Assembly: GCF_000423585.1 (NCBI RefSeq)
Contig: NZ_AUIG01000011.1
Span: 106,740-170,739, forward strand
DNA from: Salinimicrobium xinjiangense DSM 19287
Lineage (GTDB): Bacteria; Bacteroidota; Bacteroidia; Flavobacteriales; Flavobacteriaceae
Length of the DNA: 64,000 bases
Direction of reading: 5' to 3'
The position numbers and the translations under genes were made by a program. The notes beneath the pieces were generated by a model. It did not search any database, was not told where the DNA came from, and saw only the letters and a list, made by a program, of their open reading frames with translations. How positions within the stretch are numbered: the first letter of the stretch is position 1; each line of letters begins with the position of its first letter. Shown here in pieces: positions 1-7,675 of the stretch.

Positions 1-129
1 TCGGAGATTGAATATCAAAATGGCAGCGTCGTGAAAATGGGAGAAAAGCATGGGATAGAGACTCCCATCAACAAATTCGTTTACAGCTGCATTTTACCCC
101 GTGAATTAAAAGCGAGAGGTTTAAGATAA
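1..129 (+). CDS. panE: 2-dehydropantoate 2-reductase, 3' end only
   Basis: This is the last 42 codons of a gene whose start lies outside the window, read in frame 1 to the TAA at 127-129. The piece contains IEYQNGSVVKMGEKHGIETP followed by IN, the C-terminal helix pattern of ketopantoate reductases (PanE/ApbA), where an Asn-Gly and a Gly-x-x-x-Gly-Ile-x-Thr-Pro motif line the pantoate pocket. The enzyme reduces ketopantoate to pantoate with NADPH in coenzyme A synthesis. The NADPH-binding domain is not visible, so the assignment rests on the tail alone. No clear terminator follows. Confidence 0.7.
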   Translation, partial: SEIEYQNGSVVKMGEKHGIETPINKFVYSCILPRELKARGLR

Positions 130-388
130 AAAACATTGCCACCCGAATCAATACAAATTTCTCAACCTGGATAATCTCAATGCACTTCTACTTGTCCTTA
201 ACCCGGACAGTAATAGAAAGTGAGGGAGCCACAAAATTTCAAGCTTCTATTGTTGAGCGGAGATTAAAGAAGCTTTTCTATGCTTCCGGAATGCTTCAAT
301 AAACTTTTCTGCAGAAGCTTACAGTTTCCCACATGCTGCTTTAACAGAATTTTAATAGATTTACCCTTACATCCTCACAAGACTACAG
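130..388. other. intergenic stretch, no gene seen
   Basis: No convincing reading frame is present; the short frame at 280-519 overlaps the next gene and has no protein character. The segment around 313-366 ends in a motif attaTAGATTTAC-like that reappears near 1765-1804, also just before a small gene, so it may be a shared leader or promoter element. Confidence 0.4.
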
Positions 389-973
389 ATGAATCTCTCG
401 CAGAAGAAACTTTTTTTCAAAGGAAAAACCCTCTTTATAATTTCCCTTCTGGTCATTGGTGTAACCTTTCTTACCGTTTGGCTCACCGGGATCAATTACA
501 ACAGGGAAGTCACCTCTAATTTGTATTTATCCCTTTCTATCATAGGCTTCATACTTTTTGCTTTTATGGCTTACGGACTGTTTAAGGGAGTTGGTCTTGA
601 AGACGATTTTCCAAAATATCAATCCTATAAAACCGGTGATATTCTCAACTACAGCGCCCCCGGAACATTTAGCACTCCAGATACAGATGTGGGGGAAGGC
701 ATTGCGGGAATACTCATGTCAATAGTTTTATGGATCGTGATGACCGTTGCCATTATTTTAGCAATAGTGCTGCTCGAAGCGATCTTCTGGTTTTCGCTGT
801 TCATCATTATCATGATGCTGTACTGGATCTTTTTTAGAGCTTTAAAACTGGTCTTTAATAAGTCAGACAAAACCGTGGGAGATATTTTTTCGTCTATAGC
901 GTATTCCCTGTCGTACACTGTGCTCTATTTAGGCTGGATCTTCGCAATAGTGTATCTCACCCAGATAATATAA
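389..973 (+). CDS. hypothetical integral membrane protein, 194 aa
   Basis: I do not recognise a named family. The protein has two hydrophobic segments near residues 17-34 and 45-63, a polar stretch of about 45 residues with a Ser/Thr/Pro-rich part, two long adjacent hydrophobic segments near 105-147, and a last one near 172-192. It therefore probably sits in the inner membrane with four or five helices. The start ATG was chosen because it opens directly before the first hydrophobic helix, and no upstream ATG in frame is better. It stands alone: the next gene starts 64 nt downstream. The real family and role are unknown. Confidence 0.75.
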   Translation: MNLSQKKLFFKGKTLFIISLLVIGVTFLTVWLTGINYNREVTSNLYLSLSIIGFILFAFMAYGLFKGVGLEDDFPKYQSYKTGDILNYSAPGTFSTPDTDVGEGIAGILMSIVLWIVMTVAIILAIVLLEAIFWFSLFIIIMMLYWIFFRALKLVFNKSDKTVGDIFSSIAYSLSYTVLYLGWIFAIVYLTQII

Positions 974-1037
974 ACCAATGATCATCCGGAATCTTTTCCC
1001 GCGGAAATCAGATGTGTACCAGATGTAAAAGATAATT

Positions 1038-1667
1038 ATGACTTTAAAACCATTTCTATTATTTCTGCTAATGATCACCGGCGTCAATCTGGCTCAGGCT
1101 CAGGAGGAACAGAAACATTCTTTTTACGTATCGGGAGAGTTGGGCTTTGGAAATTACTATGGATTAGATTTCAGCTATAATTATTTATACAAGGAAAAAT
1201 ATTCTTTCAAGCTGGGTTATATCGGTAACATCCGAAAGGCGGAAACCCTTCCCCACGATTATACTTCCGGACTTTTTAACGCCCTGTTACTGGGATTTGG
1301 AACTCCCGTGGACCAGCTGAAACATTTTCAGCTGGGAGCAGGAAGAATTTACAATCTGAATAAAAAGGCCACTATTCGCGTGAATTTATCTGTAGGCCTG
1401 GGCTATTCGACAATCAAGGAACCTGGAAACTGGCAAAGCACCGGAAGTCACCTCTTGCAGGAAAATTATACCTGGGAGTATGATAAATATCGTACCCTAA
1501 GCCTTATCATCAATCCCAAGATAGAATTTCCGCTAAGCAGGTTTTATGGATTAACCCTTTCGCCAATGGTTCAGCTTAACAAGGACAGAACTTATGTGGG
1601 AATTGGTGTGGGACACATGATAGGTTTATTGCGGAGCAAAAGAGTACCTGATCCTGCTGAACTTTAA
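1038..1667 (+). CDS. putative outer-membrane beta-barrel protein, 209 aa
   Basis: Residues 1-21 form a signal peptide (charged start, hydrophobic core LLFLLMITGVNLAQA, then cleavage before QEEQ). The rest alternates polar and aromatic/hydrophobic residues in many short strands, for example GELGFGNYYGLDF and INPKIEFPLSRFYGLTLSPM, which is the usual look of a small Bacteroidota outer-membrane barrel of the OmpW/porin-like superfamily. No enzyme motif is seen. It ends without a typical C-terminal aromatic residue, so the barrel call is based on strand pattern and export signal only. It is not obviously in an operon. Confidence 0.65.
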   Translation: MTLKPFLLFLLMITGVNLAQAQEEQKHSFYVSGELGFGNYYGLDFSYNYLYKEKYSFKLGYIGNIRKAETLPHDYTSGLFNALLLGFGTPVDQLKHFQLGAGRIYNLNKKATIRVNLSVGLGYSTIKEPGNWQSTGSHLLQENYTWEYDKYRTLSLIINPKIEFPLSRFYGLTLSPMVQLNKDRTYVGIGVGHMIGLLRSKRVPDPAEL

Positions 1668-1880
1668 TTATAAATTTTAATTTCCTCCCGTAGCTTTCTG
1701 CCTTCTTTTCAGAAAATTAATAGAAAAATTTCACTTTTGAAGCCTTATCTACGGAAGCATTACGGTTTTCCGCAGAAGGCTTTGCAGAAAATTAATAGAT
1801 TTACAGAAAGCCTGCATATTTTAAATCTGCATTTCTCTGAAGTTGAGCCCATAAAATATGGTAGAAAAATAATTCAATAA

Positions 1881-2099
1881 ATGGAAAAAATCTGGATTAT
1901 AGCGGTATTGGTATTTATAATAATCAGCTTTCTTTTTTGGAGGATCACCCGTGGCCATTTTCAGAAAGAATATGGTCAAAAGGTGTGGAAGCAATGGGCA
2001 ACCAGATTTTTCTATTGGCAAGGAGTAGTATTTGTTGGTACGGGAGGTACATTATTCGTTTTGTTTCTCCTGAAATGGTCAAATATTCTGAGCTTTTAA
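1881..2099 (+). CDS. small membrane protein, 72 aa, unknown function
   Basis: The protein begins MEKIWIIAVLVFIIISFLFW, a membrane helix at the very N-terminus, has a basic middle part (RGHFQKEYGQKVWKQW), and closes with a second helix around residues 47-66. This gives a hairpin with a short basic loop, N-out/C-out or the reverse. No family was recognised. The frame is favoured over the opposite-strand frames at 1821-2142 because of this clean two-helix design and because the next gene starts 56 nt downstream on the same strand. It could be transcribed together with the BASS transporter. Confidence 0.55.
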   Translation: MEKIWIIAVLVFIIISFLFWRITRGHFQKEYGQKVWKQWATRFFYWQGVVFVGTGGTLFVLFLLKWSNILSF

Positions 2100-2155
2100 T
2101 AACATCATAGAATCTGTTGAAACATCTTTGGAAATACTTCATTTAATTTAAGGTT

Positions 2156-3049
2156 ATGGAAGCCAACCTCCTCACCCAGGTCTTTTTACCTCTTGCTCTT
2201 TTTATCATCATGCTGGGCATGGGCCTTACCCTGAAACCTGCCGACTTTAAAAATGTGATCCTCTTTCCAAGGGCAGTGGGCATCGGACTGATCTTAAAGC
2301 TTCTTTTCATACCTGCACTTACTTTCGGACTCCTATACCTCATCCCCTTACAGCCGGAGCTGGCTGTCGGGTTCGTCTTGCTCGCAGCCTGTCCCGGAGG
2401 TGCAACAACCAATCTTATTACCCATCTTGCAAAAGGGGATGTGGCACTGTCTATTACTTTAACAGCTATCGCAAGTGTGATCACGGTTTTTACAATTCCC
2501 ATTTTGGTGGACCTGGGGATGATACAATTTATGGGAGAAGGACAGATGATCGAACTTCCCTTCTTCAAAACGATTATTCAGATCCTGCTTATTACCATCC
2601 TTCCGGTTTCTATAGGCATGTTACTTTTTAAAAAGTGGCCCCGTCTGGCCCATAAGGCAGAGAAACCGGTGAAAATTTTGTCGGCTGTATTTCTGGTTTT
2701 AATTATAGCTGCCGTACTTATTAAAGAACGTGCAAATCTGGTGGAATTCTTTATCAAAGCGGGTCCGCTGTCTTTATTGCTGAACCTGCTGGGGATGCTG
2801 TCAGGCTATTATATCACTAAAGCCATCACGAAAAATAAAGCCCGCTCCCTTGCCGTAGGCATTGAAGTGGGAATTGTGAACGGCACCCTGGGCATTGCCA
2901 TAGCAGCGGGAATCCTGGAAAATTCGGTAATGACCATTCCGGCAGCCATCTATAGCATCATTATGTTTCCCGGTGCGATGCTGCTGGTATACATGGGAAA
3001 TAAGAAAGATAAGAGCCGTAAAGAACCTGTAGTAACTCCGGTGCAATAA
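2156..3049 (+). CDS. bile acid:sodium symporter (BASS) family transporter
   Basis: The 297-residue protein is almost wholly hydrophobic with about nine to ten helices, the size of bacterial BASS members. The family signatures are visible: GMGLTLKPADF after the first helix, LAACPGGATTNLITHLAKGD near residues 82-101, and a second unwound region GIEVGIVNGTLG near 236-247. BASS proteins carry organic anions, often with Na+, across the inner membrane; the substrate cannot be deduced. A box CATCTTTG at 2123-2130 lies 25 nt before the ATG and fits the promoter style seen elsewhere in the window. The last 20 residues are a basic hydrophilic tail. Confidence 0.88.
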   Translation: MEANLLTQVFLPLALFIIMLGMGLTLKPADFKNVILFPRAVGIGLILKLLFIPALTFGLLYLIPLQPELAVGFVLLAACPGGATTNLITHLAKGDVALSITLTAIASVITVFTIPILVDLGMIQFMGEGQMIELPFFKTIIQILLITILPVSIGMLLFKKWPRLAHKAEKPVKILSAVFLVLIIAAVLIKERANLVEFFIKAGPLSLLLNLLGMLSGYYITKAITKNKARSLAVGIEVGIVNGTLGIAIAAGILENSVMTIPAAIYSIIMFPGAMLLVYMGNKKDKSRKEPVVTPVQ

Positions 3050-3075
3050 AATCTCACAGGGATCGAACCGATATT

Positions 3076-3717
3076 CTAACTCCTCTCCCCTATCAACAGG
3101 GTATTACTCCTATAAACATCCTCTTTTTTCCGGAAATGTATTCCTAAAATGTCACTTTTGAGCAGGTAGTTTATCTGCTCGTCATGAGCGGAATTTACTC
3201 CGGCGTTGAAAAGTACTTTGCCACCGGGTTTTAGTAATCCGGCAATATTCTTCCAGAATTCAATTGAAAAGAATTGCTCCGGCACCTGCAGATCAATAAA
3301 CAGATCGATAATAATAAGTCCGAATTCTTCTGTTGTTGATTTCACATATAGTTCAGCATCTTCACAGATAAGTGCAAGAGGTTGATGTGCTTCTATTCCG
3401 AATTCGTTGATAGCGATCTCAATGATTGCTTTATCCAGTTCCACGGCAGTGACCTTTCCATAGTATCCGTATTTGTTCCGCAGCAGGGGAACTGCACTTC
3501 CGCCACCCAGTCCTAAAAGCAGCACCGGGGCTTCACGATCTGCACGGATTTCTGCGAGGCCGCGGTCCAGCACCTCCTGCAATGCTCCATAAGAGTAATT
3601 CGCATTTGCGCTGTCAAGTACTTTCCGTCCATTGATCCAGGTAACTTCCAGCTTTCCGCTGTAGTGAGATTCAAACTTTTTGGTAAGTGGCCACAGGTAA
3701 CTCAAAGATTTTTTCAT
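3076..3717 (-). CDS. spermidine synthase-like SAM-dependent methyltransferase
   Basis: The protein (213 aa from ATG 3717) has the class I Rossmann motif LLLGLGGGSAVPLL near residues 67-80, an acidic strand end AVELDKAI that would bind the SAM ribose, and LIIIDLFID as motif IV. This arrangement is found in the spermidine synthase-like group that includes many uncharacterised methyltransferases. The aminopropyltransferase Asp residues cannot be assigned, so a true polyamine role is doubtful. A longer frame adds MYFCIA, but MKKSLSYLW is the more natural start. It converges with the BASS gene, whose stop lies 26 nt away. Confidence 0.75.
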   Translation of the reverse strand: MKKSLSYLWPLTKKFESHYSGKLEVTWINGRKVLDSANANYSYGALQEVLDRGLAEIRADREAPVLLLGLGGGSAVPLLRNKYGYYGKVTAVELDKAIIEIAINEFGIEAHQPLALICEDAELYVKSTTEEFGLIIIDLFIDLQVPEQFFSIEFWKNIAGLLKPGGKVLFNAGVNSAHDEQINYLLKSDILGIHFRKKEDVYRSNTLLIGERS

Positions 3718-3735
3718 AGCAATGCAAAAATACAA

Positions 3736-4530
3736 TTTAGTGATCAGTGATTGGTGGTCAGTGATCAGAAGTTTGTAGTGCGGAGCTATATCCCAGAAAC
3801 AGATTTGAAGATGTGATGATTTGAAAATTTGAAGATCAAGAAAGTAAATTCCGAATACCAGGCATTTACCCGCCGAAGCTTGTGCGAAGGAGGGCCAAAT
3901 TCAAATTGGAGACAAAATTCTTTGCGACCTTAGCGATTATCTCTGCGATCTCTGCGAGAAATTTTTGAAGGACAGAAATTTTTCCGTTTTACCCCTCCCT
4001 CTAAAGGGAGCCGGAAAAATTTTCAAGAGATTTAGAGCATGAGTGAATAAAACATATCTGTGAATCCGTGGCTTTTTCTCAATGAACAATGATCAATAAA
4101 CAAGGAACAGGATAAAATCTAAGCACCGATAAAAAAACATTTTAACTTAGTGATTCCACTCACGGCTTCGACCATTTTTCCACTCCCTGTCGGTCGTGAA
4201 AATAGCTCAGCCTGACACCAGAGCTGCAATCTTTTTAAATTTCAAGCACCAAATCCCAAAATCAGATTTGAAAAAATGTGATGATTTGAAAATTTGAGGA
4301 TGAAGAAAGTAAATTCTAAATACCAGGCACCAAATCACAAATTCCAAAACTGATAGCTTACTCAGACAAAGTCTTGGCTCCAGGCTCTAGGCTCTTGGTT
4401 CTTATTTTTTGGCTCTTAATTCTTTTTTTCGACCCGCAACCGGCAACCGGGAACAGAATTTTTGCAACACGGGAGATTTCTGCTCGTCTTTATAGAAAGA
4501 GTAAACATCAATCAATCAAAAAACCGAACA
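3736..4530. repeat. 795-nt intergenic region built of dispersed repeats
   Basis: No gene is supported here. The region holds two related copies of a composite repeat (about 3790-3905 and 4243-4458) that share a segment reading TGTGATGATTTGAAAATTTG followed by AAGAAAGTAAATTC and AATACCAGGCA. It also holds a GATCAGTGATC-type motif at 3739-3768, a run of CTCTGCGA/TTTGCGA words at 3920-3962, an inverted repeat at 3975-4024 (AAATTTTTCCG ... CGGAAAAATTT with an inner CTCCCT/AGGGAG stem), and a CAATGATCAATAAACAA motif at 4086-4102 that recurs in reverse at 29.1 kb. Confidence 0.7.
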
Positions 4531-5205
4531 ATGAAAACTTTAAGTTTATTACTATTCGTATTGCTCATCGTAAATGTACAGCCTGAGAAAAAGCTGGAAA
4601 AAGAAGTTGCTTACAAGGGGCAGCAGGTTATTGCAGATTTAGATTTCGCAAGTGACATCGAACTAAAAACATGGAAAAAGTCGGCTATTAAGATCGTGGC
4701 TTCCGTAAAGATGGAAGATGAAAAGTATAAGGAATTGTATGAGCTGAAACTGAACAGCAGCGATTCAAACATTGAGATCTGTTCTAATTCTGTAGAACTT
4801 ATTGAGGCTTACCACGACGAATTTGGCAAAAGAAATGATCTTAAACAGGAGATCAATTACACCCTGTTTGTACCCGAAGGAGTGGAAATGGAATTATCGA
4901 GCATTACCGGCAGCCTGACTTCAGAATTTCTGCAGGGAAATATCCGGATCGACCTTGTTGTGGGGGATGTGAATATTGAAAAATTCAAAGGAAATCTCGA
5001 GTTGAAATCAGTCACCGGAAAGATCGATCTTCCTGTCAAAGACAGCTCGTATAAAGCCAAAACAGTTATGGGCAATATTCACGGTTATGATCCGGCTGCC
5101 GCAAGGAAAAAAGGTCTTGTAGGACAGGAAGTTACTAAAGACCTTCAGGATTCTGAAAACCAACTTAGCTTAAGTACCGTAACTGGGGATATTTATTTGA
5201 ATTAG
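4531..5205 (+). CDS. exported DUF4097-like beta-solenoid protein, 224 aa
   Basis: From ATG 4531 the product begins MKTLSLLLFVLLIVNVQPEK, a signal peptide. The body has the repeating short strands typical of DUF4097/adhesin-like proteins: phrases such as ELSSITGSLTSEFLQGNIRI, LVVGDVNIEKFKGNLELKSV and TGKIDLPVKDSSYKAKTVMG come one after another, with a final LSTVTGDIYLN. These families form a right-handed beta-helix and are usually periplasmic or surface exposed; their biochemical role is mostly unknown. The frame is open for 23 codons upstream, but those residues are basic and lie in repeat DNA, so the signal peptide decides the start. Confidence 0.75.
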   Translation: MKTLSLLLFVLLIVNVQPEKKLEKEVAYKGQQVIADLDFASDIELKTWKKSAIKIVASVKMEDEKYKELYELKLNSSDSNIEICSNSVELIEAYHDEFGKRNDLKQEINYTLFVPEGVEMELSSITGSLTSEFLQGNIRIDLVVGDVNIEKFKGNLELKSVTGKIDLPVKDSSYKAKTVMGNIHGYDPAAARKKGLVGQEVTKDLQDSENQLSLSTVTGDIYLN

Positions 5206-5483
5206 TCACTGTAGCTTTTCATAACCAGGTTGAGCTAAGTACAAGGTCATTTAAAATTAGACTCTGAATTCGCGGGATTATGATTGCTCCAGTCGCTAAA
5301 AGGTTTCTGCGCAATGGGGTAAGGCCACATACGTAACCCGTAACCCGGAACCGGCAACAGGAAGCAGGGAACAGAAATCCCAGGCACCAAATTCCACATT
5401 CCAAAATGAATAACTTACTCAAAAAAAGTCTTGGCTCTTGGTTCTTGGCTCTCTCCTTGAACCTTAAACATTAATCCTTGAAC
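5206..5483. repeat. composite dispersed repeat copy
   Basis: The stretch 5326-5465 holds the modules AACCCGGAACCGGCAACAGG, CCAGGCACCAAATTCCACAT and GTCTTGGCTCTTGGTTCTTG in that order. The same modules are found at 4243-4458 and 7398-7675. No gene is seen. Confidence 0.7.
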
Positions 5484-7277
5484 CTACACATACCTCCCTT
5501 CAGCTATCATGCTTTGGGCGATCCTTCTCCTTGCCTCCTTCAGGTTAAACCTGACGGGTTTGGTGAAATGCTTTAATCCCATTAATAACAAGCTACGCTC
5601 CTCCCCTTCGGCAAAGCCCAGGATGGCCTCCTGTCCTGCCTGCCTTAAATTTTCGACCGATTCATACACAAAGACGCGGCTGATGTCATGAAAAGTTACA
5701 GTATCTATCTCTCCCGCACCAGGTCCATGATTTCCGGTTTTTGTTAGTACGCTTTCCAGTACGTATGCCTGAATGATCATATCTGAAATATGCATCAGCA
5801 CCTCCTGTTCTTCCTTTAGCTTCTTTCCAAGCCGCTTTGCAGCGGCACCAGCAATGAGAAGACTAACTTTTTTGAGATTTTCGAGAACCTCGAAGGCTGT
5901 TTCCGGTGCATCTTCTACCTTCTCGTTTTCCTTCGGAAGGGAGCTGACTTCCTGCCGGACATTTTCGGCCGCCTGTAGCAGCTCCAGCTCACCATTCATG
6001 GCTTTCTTCAGCAGCATATCCACAATCAGCATCCGGTTGATCTCATTAGTGCCCTCGTATATACGGGTGATGCGGGCATTACGGTACAGCCTTGCCATGG
6101 GCGCGTCTTCAGAAAATCCCATTCCCCCAAAAATCTGCACCCCCTCATCGACCACCAGGCCCAGGCATTCAGAACCGAAAACCTTCACGATGGCACATTC
6201 GATCCCGTAAGCCAATACCGCGGCGTTCTCTGCCTTTTCTTCGGAAAGACCTTCAGCTTTTAAAAAGCCCATTTTCTCATCGATAAGGTATCCCGTATGG
6301 TAGGTTGCGGCCTCCAGGGCAAAGATCCTTACCGCCATTTGTGCCAGCTTATGCTGAATAGCCCCGAAGTGAGCAATGGGGCTCCCGAACTGCTTTCGGT
6401 TGTTAGCGTATTCCACGGCCAGGTCAAAGGCCCTTTTTGAGGTACCTATGGCCGCTGCACCCAGTTTGATGCGACCCGAATTCAGCACGCTGAGGGCGAT
6501 CTTAAAACCTTCCTCCCTTTTTCCCAGCATATTTTCCGCTGGAACCCGCACCTCATTAAAGAACACCTGCCGCGTAGAGGAACCTTTAATTCCCATCTTG
6601 CGCTCTTCCTCACCCAGGCTGATGCCTCCAAAATCCTTTTCCACAATAAAGGCAGACAGGTTTTTGTCATCCTCCACTTTGGCGAACACGAGGAAGATAT
6701 TGGCAAATCCGGAATTGGTGATCCACATTTTTTGTCCGGTGAGCAGGTAAGCGGCGCCGTCTTCCACAGGTGTGGCTCTGGTCTTTCCGGAGTTGGCATC
6801 AGAGCCTGAGTCAGGTTCGGTAAGGCAATAGCAGCTTTTCCACTCTCCGCTCACCAGTTTTGGCAGGTATCGCTGCTTCTGGGCGGGAGAACCGTAGAAG
6901 AGGATGGGTGAAATGCCAATGCTGGTCTGCACCCCAAAGGTGGGGGAGAATCCAGACACCCGGCCCACCTCCTCCACCACTCTGAGGCTGGTGGTAAACG
7001 AAACCGGCATGCCTCCGTATTCCTCAGAAATACCAAGCCCCAGCAGCCCCAGACCCCCCGCTTTTTCCAGCAGGGCCACCGAGCGGCTGTGCTCCTTTTG
7101 ATGTTCTATCTCCTCTGCCAGGGGTTGCACGTCACGTTGAACGAATTCCTTTACGCTGCCAAGGATCATCTGCTCTTCTTCGGAAAGACCTTCGTTATAA
7201 GAAGGATTCACTTTCGCCCGATAAATCAAAAAATCGCCTCCGGTGCGTTGATCTGTGGTTTCTTGTGGTGTTTTCAT
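5484..7277 (-). CDS. acyl-CoA dehydrogenase, long-chain type, 597 aa
   Basis: This flavoenzyme takes the first step of fatty acid beta-oxidation, forming the trans-2 double bond in acyl-CoA and passing electrons to ETF. Visible family marks are CYCLTEPDSGSDANSGKTRA (FAD/substrate region, near residue 150-170), KMWITNSGFANIFLV, the arginine-rich VEYANNRKQFGSPIAHFGAI near 300, and IYEGTNEINRM near 415, which carries the FAD-binding and catalytic Glu region. The length near 600 fits the VLCAD-like class with an extra C-terminal helical domain, common in Bacteroidota. It stands alone between repeat regions on both sides. Confidence 0.93.
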   Translation of the reverse strand: MKTPQETTDQRTGGDFLIYRAKVNPSYNEGLSEEEQMILGSVKEFVQRDVQPLAEEIEHQKEHSRSVALLEKAGGLGLLGLGISEEYGGMPVSFTTSLRVVEEVGRVSGFSPTFGVQTSIGISPILFYGSPAQKQRYLPKLVSGEWKSCYCLTEPDSGSDANSGKTRATPVEDGAAYLLTGQKMWITNSGFANIFLVFAKVEDDKNLSAFIVEKDFGGISLGEEERKMGIKGSSTRQVFFNEVRVPAENMLGKREEGFKIALSVLNSGRIKLGAAAIGTSKRAFDLAVEYANNRKQFGSPIAHFGAIQHKLAQMAVRIFALEAATYHTGYLIDEKMGFLKAEGLSEEKAENAAVLAYGIECAIVKVFGSECLGLVVDEGVQIFGGMGFSEDAPMARLYRNARITRIYEGTNEINRMLIVDMLLKKAMNGELELLQAAENVRQEVSSLPKENEKVEDAPETAFEVLENLKKVSLLIAGAAAKRLGKKLKEEQEVLMHISDMIIQAYVLESVLTKTGNHGPGAGEIDTVTFHDISRVFVYESVENLRQAGQEAILGFAEGEERSLLLMGLKHFTKPVRFNLKEARRRIAQSMIAEGRYV

Positions 7278-7379
7278 AGTTAATTGAATTAACCTTTCGA
7301 TTGTCCCGCAAAGGCAGTAATTACCTTTCTAATTTACATCGTTTTAGATCATTAATTAAATTTTGGCTTTTATATCTTT

Positions 7380-7675
7380 ATCATAAGATTAAATCTCAAG
7401 CACCAAATTCCAAATTCCAAATAGATTAGCTTACTCAAACAAGTCTTAACTCCTGGTTCTTGGTCCTTGATTCTTTTTCACAACCCGCAACCGGCAACCG
7501 GCAACAGGTAACAGGAAACAGAAATTCCAAGCATTTACCCGCCGGAGCCATAGTAGGCGAAGGAGGGCCAAATTCCAACCAGAATAGCGTACTCAGTCAA
7601 AAACCTAAATCATGGCTCTTGATTCTTTTTCACACCCCGCAACTGGGAACCGGCAACCGGCAACAGGGAACCGGT
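7380..7675. repeat. two adjacent composite dispersed repeat copies
   Basis: Copy one spans about 7398-7530 with ACCAAATTCCAAATTCCAAA, then AGCTTACTCAAACAAGTCTT, TGGTTCTTGG and AACCGGCAACCGGCAACAGG. Copy two spans about 7530-7675 and starts with the module CATTTACCCGCCGGAGC ... GGCGAAGGAGGGCCAAATTC, which also occurs at 3863-3900. Both lie downstream of the S9 peptidase gene (minus strand). Confidence 0.7.

Noticed and set aside
4462..4530. Upstream extension of the DUF4097-like protein
   Set aside because: The extra 23 residues come from repeat DNA and hide a good signal peptide that starts at 4531.
4513..4531. 18-nt identity (ATCAATCAATCAAAAAAC) with a coding part of the M56 gene near 18521
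   Set aside because: Low-complexity sequence; no further similarity, so a relic of an M56 gene is not supported.
6092..6750. Long plus-strand frames opposite the acyl-CoA dehydrogenase gene
   Set aside because: They are shadows of a strongly supported gene with high GC codon bias.
3736..7675. CRISPR array
   Set aside because: Repeat modules vary in order and length, have no regular spacers and no cas genes nearby.
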